In this document: in pieces, positions 12,610 through 15,660 of the stretch
Layout of the letters: every line of letters starts with the position of its first letter
Position numbering within the stretch: position 1 is the first letter of the stretch
NCBI GenBank assembly: GCA_013812565.1
Contig: JACCTF010000811.1
Coordinates: 1 to 15,660, forward strand
Source: Pyrinomonadaceae bacterium
Lineage (GTDB): Bacteria > Acidobacteriota > Blastocatellia > Pyrinomonadales > Pyrinomonadaceae
Direction: 5' to 3'
Length of the DNA stretch: 15,660 nt
The notes under the pieces: model-generated
The model's database searches: none
What the model was told of the DNA's origin: nothing
What the model saw: only the letters and a program-made list of their open reading frames with translations
Position numbers and translations under genes: made by a program

Positions 12610-13707
12610 CTACGGCTCAGTGGATGGGGGCGGCGGGTCATCCTCTTCGATAATCGTGACCTTTGATCCATACTTCTGATAGTTACGAAACCGTATCTCG
12701 TTGCGGGTCTGCACGGCTTGTTCGCCGCGACGGGCGGTGAGCACGACTTCGGCGCGCGATGGCAGCAGGTGCTGCAGGCCGTCGATCTCAACCCAGTCAT
12801 AATCGATGGTGCTCGTGGCGGCGCTAACCGGAAAATCTTCGGGAATCTCCGTTGCGATGTCTTCCAGTCGAAGCACCCTGTTGACTTCGCGATCAATCCA
12901 CACTCTTCCGCGGTAACCAACAATGATCGATTGATCTTTGCCCGCTTTGATCGATTGCTTTGAATGTGGCTTCTTGACCTCGAACTCATAGACGATGGTG
13001 CGGCGACCGCGCAGCAGATCCGTGTCGATCATCTTGAATCTCGCCTGGCTAGCTTCGCTAAATAGGGCGGCGAGCATTGAGACAAACTCACCCGTCGAAC
13101 TCGTGCCGCCGAGACGTTCATAACTGTTGCCTGCTTGTTCGTCGTCTCCGGTCGGAAGCCCGTTGACGAGAAGCAGCTTATATTGTTCGCCGGCGCTTTC
13201 ACGGTAGCTCACCGCCACGGTCAAGCGATCCGACGGAATCCAGTTCCGCGTGTTGCCGCGCGCGTATGAACGACCAATCTGCTGTTTGACAACAAAGTCG
13301 GGCATGCTTCCGTTGGCGGCGAGCGTCGCCTCACGCGTTTTTTCAAGAAGGTCGCGTCCCTCGGCCTCGGGTGGCAGAGAGAAGGCCGTAGGGTTAAGTC
13401 GCCGCCGCTCCGCTTCTTCGAGCGTCCGGCGGAGCAACGCGTCATTGCCGCTCTTGGTGGCGACGACCGAACGGATGCCGTTCGTTAAAGTGAAGCCGAT
13501 GCCGCGGCGTCGCAGCTCTTCCACAATCTCACCCTTCTTCTCTGGATGAGCTGGCAGTTGTTGAACCAAGCGCACAAGTTCCTGACTGGTCAGCGGAGTT
13601 GACGATGGATTTGCAGATTGCGCACGAAGTGGTAGCGACAAAACACCAGTGAGCAGGCCGCACAGAATAGACGTTAACAAGTAAGACGGAAGGTTTCGGT
13701 ATTTCAT
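12610..13707 (-). CDS. Secreted protein of unknown function
   Basis: I prefer ATG 13707 (MKYRNLPS), which gives a clean signal peptide (YLLTSILCGLLTGVLSLPLR, cleavage near AQS). ATG 13737 would add ten residues ahead of it, and neither has a strong ribosome site. The mature protein, about 335 residues, starts with a helical region containing LTSQELVRLVQQLP and EEIVEELRRRGIGF-like sequence. A beta-rich domain follows (YEFEVKK, VGYRGRVWIDREVNRVLRLE, STIDYDWVEIDGLQHLLP). The strands resemble outer-membrane lipoprotein-sorting (LolA/DUF-type) folds that carry hydrophobic ligands, and similar proteins are common in Acidobacteriota. It ends with an acidic and proline-rich tail. I do not assign a function. 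The truncated diadenylate cyclase gene follows on the same strand. Confidence 0.7.
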   Translation of the reverse strand: MKYRNLPSYLLTSILCGLLTGVLSLPLRAQSANPSSTPLTSQELVRLVQQLPAHPEKKGEIVEELRRRGIGFTLTNGIRSVVATKSGNDALLRRTLEEAERRRLNPTAFSLPPEAEGRDLLEKTREATLAANGSMPDFVVKQQIGRSYARGNTRNWIPSDRLTVAVSYRESAGEQYKLLLVNGLPTGDDEQAGNSYERLGGTSSTGEFVSMLAALFSEASQARFKMIDTDLLRGRRTIVYEFEVKKPHSKQSIKAGKDQSIIVGYRGRVWIDREVNRVLRLEDIATEIPEDFPVSAATSTIDYDWVEIDGLQHLLPSRAEVVLTARRGEQAVQTRNEIRFRNYQKYGSKVTIIEEDDPPPPSTEP

Positions 13708-13737
13708 ATTGTTAATGACCGCACAGAAGATAAACAT

Positions 13738-14120
13738 ACACGGTTGAGCATTGCGCTTTCAACTCATGATGTAGAGACAAAGTGACGGGTGATAAGCAAG
13801 TGCTGCCGAAGCAGTCTTAACTGAACAATTTTATTGTAGTCCATATTGCTCAGAATTTATTTTGAGTTTTGGTCATCAACACCAAATCAAAACACATGAC
13901 AATGGGACACAGGGCCACTCATGGCCTGGGAATAGCGCATCCGGCATCCGCCGCCGCAGACGTAGAGATCAAGCAGAGGGTTGACCATTCACCACTCTGC
14001 GCTAACTTCGCGCTCTCTGCGTCTGCGGCGGTGAGTATGATGTAACGATGGTATAAGGTTCAATTTAGAGCGCTCGTGCCGTCCGCTTTTTCTCGTCACT
14101 TGTCACTCGGCACTTCAGAC
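13738..14120. other. Intergenic region between divergent genes
   Basis: No gene seen. It is AT-rich at 13800-13900. It holds an imperfect GGGCC/GGCC hairpin around 13914-13927 and the long inverted repeat at 13951-14031 described separately. Promoters of both flanking genes should lie here and at 14121-14153. Confidence 0.5.
13951..14031. repeat. Long inverted repeat of the dispersed intergenic type
   Basis: CCGCCGCAGACGTAGAG (13951-13967) pairs with CTCTGCGTCTGCGGCGG (14015-14031) over 17 bp with a single G-T wobble. The spacer contains a second CTCTGCGC motif. Arms with CGCAGACGCAGAG composition are typical of repeats scattered between genes in some bacterial genomes. The element may fold as an RNA hairpin. 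Confidence 0.6.
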
Positions 14121-14153
14121 GATTTGATCTTATGATCAAATCTCGCTTAAAAC
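14121..14153 (+). promoter_or_regulatory. Palindromic operator overlapping a candidate promoter
   Basis: GATTTGATC (14121-14129) and GATCAAATC (14134-14142) form a perfect 9-bp inverted repeat with a TTAT centre. A weak promoter, TTGATC (14124-14129) with TAAAAC (14148-14153) at 18-bp spacing, lies over it. A dimeric repressor bound here would control the dehydrogenase gene 48 bases downstream. Confidence 0.5.
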
Positions 14154-14189
14154 CAGCTATTAAATAATCGAAGAATAGGGAGCACGAAG

Positions 14190-15125
14190 ATGGGTGAACC
14201 AACTGAAGATTTTGCGTCGCCAATCAAACAAGTCGGATTAATCGGGCTGGGCATCATGGGTTTGCCGATGGCGCGCAATCTCGTTAAGGCCGGATTTGAT
14301 GTGACGGTTTACAGCCGAACGCAGGCGAAGGTCGCCGCATTAGAGAAGGAAGGAGCGCGTGGAGCGAGCGGCCCGGCTGAACTGGCTTCACGTTGCCAGA
14401 TGGTAATTACGATGGTGCCGGACTCAAGCGATGTTGAATCGGTCGCCGAAGGGAAGGGCGGCATCTTCGAGGGTGCGAAACCCGGCTTAATCATTGCTGA
14501 CATGTCAACAATTTCGCCGCTCACAACAAGGCGTCTGTCCGCGGCGGCGGCGGAACGAAGATTTCTTTGGCTTGATGCGCCGGTCTCCGGTGGTCAAGCC
14601 GGTGCGATTGCTGGAACGATGACTATTATGGTGGGCGGCGAGCGCGCCGCATTCGAGCGCGCCCAACCGGTATTTGCCGCGATGGGCCAGCGCATCACCT
14701 ACATGGGAGCATCGGGACAGGGGCAGACGGCGAAGCTTTGCAATCAGATTCTCGTCGCCGTCAATCTTTTAGCCGTCAGCGAAGCTTTGGTCTTCGGGGC
14801 TAAGGCCGGACTTGACCTCGACTCGCTTCTCGATGCGCTAACGGCCGGTGCAGCGAACAGTTGGGCGCTCGATAACTTGGGCCGCAAAATGCTCAAGCGC
14901 GATTTTGCGCCGGCGTTTATGGTTCGCCTTCAACAGAAGGATCTGCGGCTCGTCGGCGAGGCGGCGAGAGAACTGCAAGTGCCGGTGATTGGCGCAGGGC
15001 TAGTGCATCAGTTACTAACTTCACTGGAGGCCGCGGGGCGGGGCGACGACGGAACGCAAGCGCTGGTGAATGTTCTTGAATCGCTTGCTGGTGTCGAGGT
15101 TACTGGGAAAGGCAGTAAGCAGTAA
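14190..15125 (+). CDS. NAD(P)-dependent beta-hydroxyacid dehydrogenase (3-hydroxyisobutyrate dehydrogenase family)
   Basis: A complete 311-residue enzyme starting at ATG 14190 after AGGGAG. The N-terminal Rossmann motif GLIGLGIMG (16-24) binds the cofactor. The substrate-binding DAPVSGGQAG begins at residue 129. The catalytic lysine is K182, in GxGQTAKLCNQ, and K250-D251 fits the conserved C-terminal pair. The family oxidises or reduces small beta-hydroxyacids such as 3-hydroxyisobutyrate, tartronate semialdehyde (GarR/GlxR) and succinic semialdehyde. R43 in VYSRT after the second strand suggests preference for NADPH. The exact substrate cannot be told from sequence alone. A palindrome upstream suggests ligand-controlled expression. 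The gene converges on an omega-amidase-like gene with a shared terminator between them. Confidence 0.9.
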   Translation: MGEPTEDFASPIKQVGLIGLGIMGLPMARNLVKAGFDVTVYSRTQAKVAALEKEGARGASGPAELASRCQMVITMVPDSSDVESVAEGKGGIFEGAKPGLIIADMSTISPLTTRRLSAAAAERRFLWLDAPVSGGQAGAIAGTMTIMVGGERAAFERAQPVFAAMGQRITYMGASGQGQTAKLCNQILVAVNLLAVSEALVFGAKAGLDLDSLLDALTAGAANSWALDNLGRKMLKRDFAPAFMVRLQQKDLRLVGEAARELQVPVIGAGLVHQLLTSLEAAGRGDDGTQALVNVLESLAGVEVTGKGSKQ

Positions 15126-15182
15126 GAAGAAGGCAGAAAGCAGCATGAAGCTCTTGACTGCCTTCTGCTTTCTGCCTTCTTC
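15126..15182. terminator. Bidirectional terminator hairpin
   Basis: GAAGAAGGCAGAAAGCAG (15126-15143) is perfectly complementary to CTGCTTTCTGCCTTCTTC (15165-15182), an 18-bp stem with a 21-nt loop. It starts directly after the dehydrogenase stop and precedes the stop of the convergent nitrilase gene. The purine-only/pyrimidine-only arms are also typical of dispersed intergenic repeats. Confidence 0.7.
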
Positions 15183-15194
15183 CCTTTGTGTTTT

Positions 15195-15660
15195 CTAAAG
15201 TATCTCCGCATAGTCCGCATGCATATCTTTTAAGAATGGTAATTCTTGGCGATAACTAACCAATGCTTGCAGGTCGAGGTTGGCGCTGATAGTGCCTTCT
15301 TCAGCGTCGGCCTCGGCGATAACGCGACCATGCGGATCAAAGATCATGCTTTGTCCCGAGTATGACAGTTGCGGGTCACGCCCGCTGCGATTGACGCCGA
15401 CGACGTATGCCTGGTTCTCAATCGCGCGGGCTTTAAGAAGCGTGATCCAGTGGTCACTGCGCGGCGTGGGCCAGTTGGCGATGACCGTAAACAGATTCGC
15501 TCCTCGCCGCACCGCCGCGCGAAAGATTTCGGGAAAGCGCAGGTCATAGCAGATGAAAGGCGCGACGGTGAACTCGTTGCAAGTAAGAACCTGTAGGCCC
15601 GACCCGGAAAGGTAATTCCGCGATTCGCCGCCGAGGGTGAATGGATGCAGCTTACAGTAT
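15195..15660 (-). CDS. Nitrilase-superfamily omega-amidase (5' end outside window)
   Basis: The C-terminal 154 residues of a carbon-nitrogen hydrolase are present; the frame is open to the window edge and the N-terminus with the catalytic glutamate is missing. Visible are the catalytic lysine in YCKLHPF (codon 15653-15651) and the nucleophile cysteine in FICYDLRFPE (codon 15551-15549). After these come NWPTPRSDHWITLLKARAIE and NQAYVVGVNR, which are characteristic of the omega-amidase (Nit2/YafV-like) branch. Those enzymes hydrolyse alpha-ketoglutaramate and alpha-ketosuccinamate formed in transamination, or repair by-products in methionine salvage. The C-terminus SYRQELPFLKDMHADY is normal for the family. 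A GTG at 15512 is internal and not the start. Confidence 0.88.
   Translation of the reverse strand, partial: YCKLHPFTLGGESRNYLSGSGLQVLTCNEFTVAPFICYDLRFPEIFRAAVRRGANLFTVIANWPTPRSDHWITLLKARAIENQAYVVGVNRSGRDPQLSYSGQSMIFDPHGRVIAEADAEEGTISANLDLQALVSYRQELPFLKDMHADYAEIL

Overview
The window most resembles DNA from an Acidobacteriota (Blastocatellia-like) bacterium. This is inferred from protein families I recognise, not from a search: a PD40 beta-propeller tail of the kind that ends their serine/threonine kinases, a DnaC-like loader with an N-terminal zinc motif, and a diadenylate-cyclase start beginning MFESIRALV. Chromosome-style GC-rich genes lie at both ends (about 1-4600 and 12380-15660). The middle (about 4600-12380) is lower in GC, rich in small ORFs, and carries a replicon.

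Left part. Positions 138-552 hold a truncated IS transposase start joined out of frame to the last part of a PD40 gene. From 4606 down to 741, all on the minus strand, runs an envelope thiol-redox set: two coupled small membrane proteins that both look frameshifted, a periplasmic thioredoxin, CcdA, a TlpA/ResA-like lipoprotein and a membrane anti-sigma factor with no sigma gene beside it. CcdA would carry electrons across the membrane to the exported thioredoxins.

Middle left. An excisionase-like HTH gene with its own promoter and paired operator repeats is followed by a PrxQ/BCP-type peroxiredoxin and two small hydrophilic ORFs (6146 down to 4927). A one-helix membrane protein lies upstream (6534-6310). 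About 1.8 kb (6550-8347) follows with no convincing gene. It holds cysteine-rich mini-ORFs, small hairpins and one near-consensus DnaA box.

Replicon (8348-12377). A minus-strand HTH-parA-wHTH partition operon and a plus-strand rep-dnaC operon diverge from a control region at 10102-10444. 15-bp repeats (core TTTACCGGGG) occur in three clusters: past the 3' end of the parB-position gene, inside its reading frame, where each 15-bp unit encodes five residues, and as an eight-unit array between the two divergent promoters. The same repeat may therefore serve replication control and partition, and may also encode a protein linker.

Right part. The dnaC stop codon abuts a diadenylate cyclase gene cut off before its catalytic motifs, which marks a recombination boundary. 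Beyond it lie a secreted protein of unknown function, a beta-hydroxyacid dehydrogenase with a palindromic operator, and the 3' part of an omega-amidase-like nitrilase that runs off the window. Whether the replicon is an integrated plasmid, part of a cointegrate or an assembly join cannot be decided from this window.
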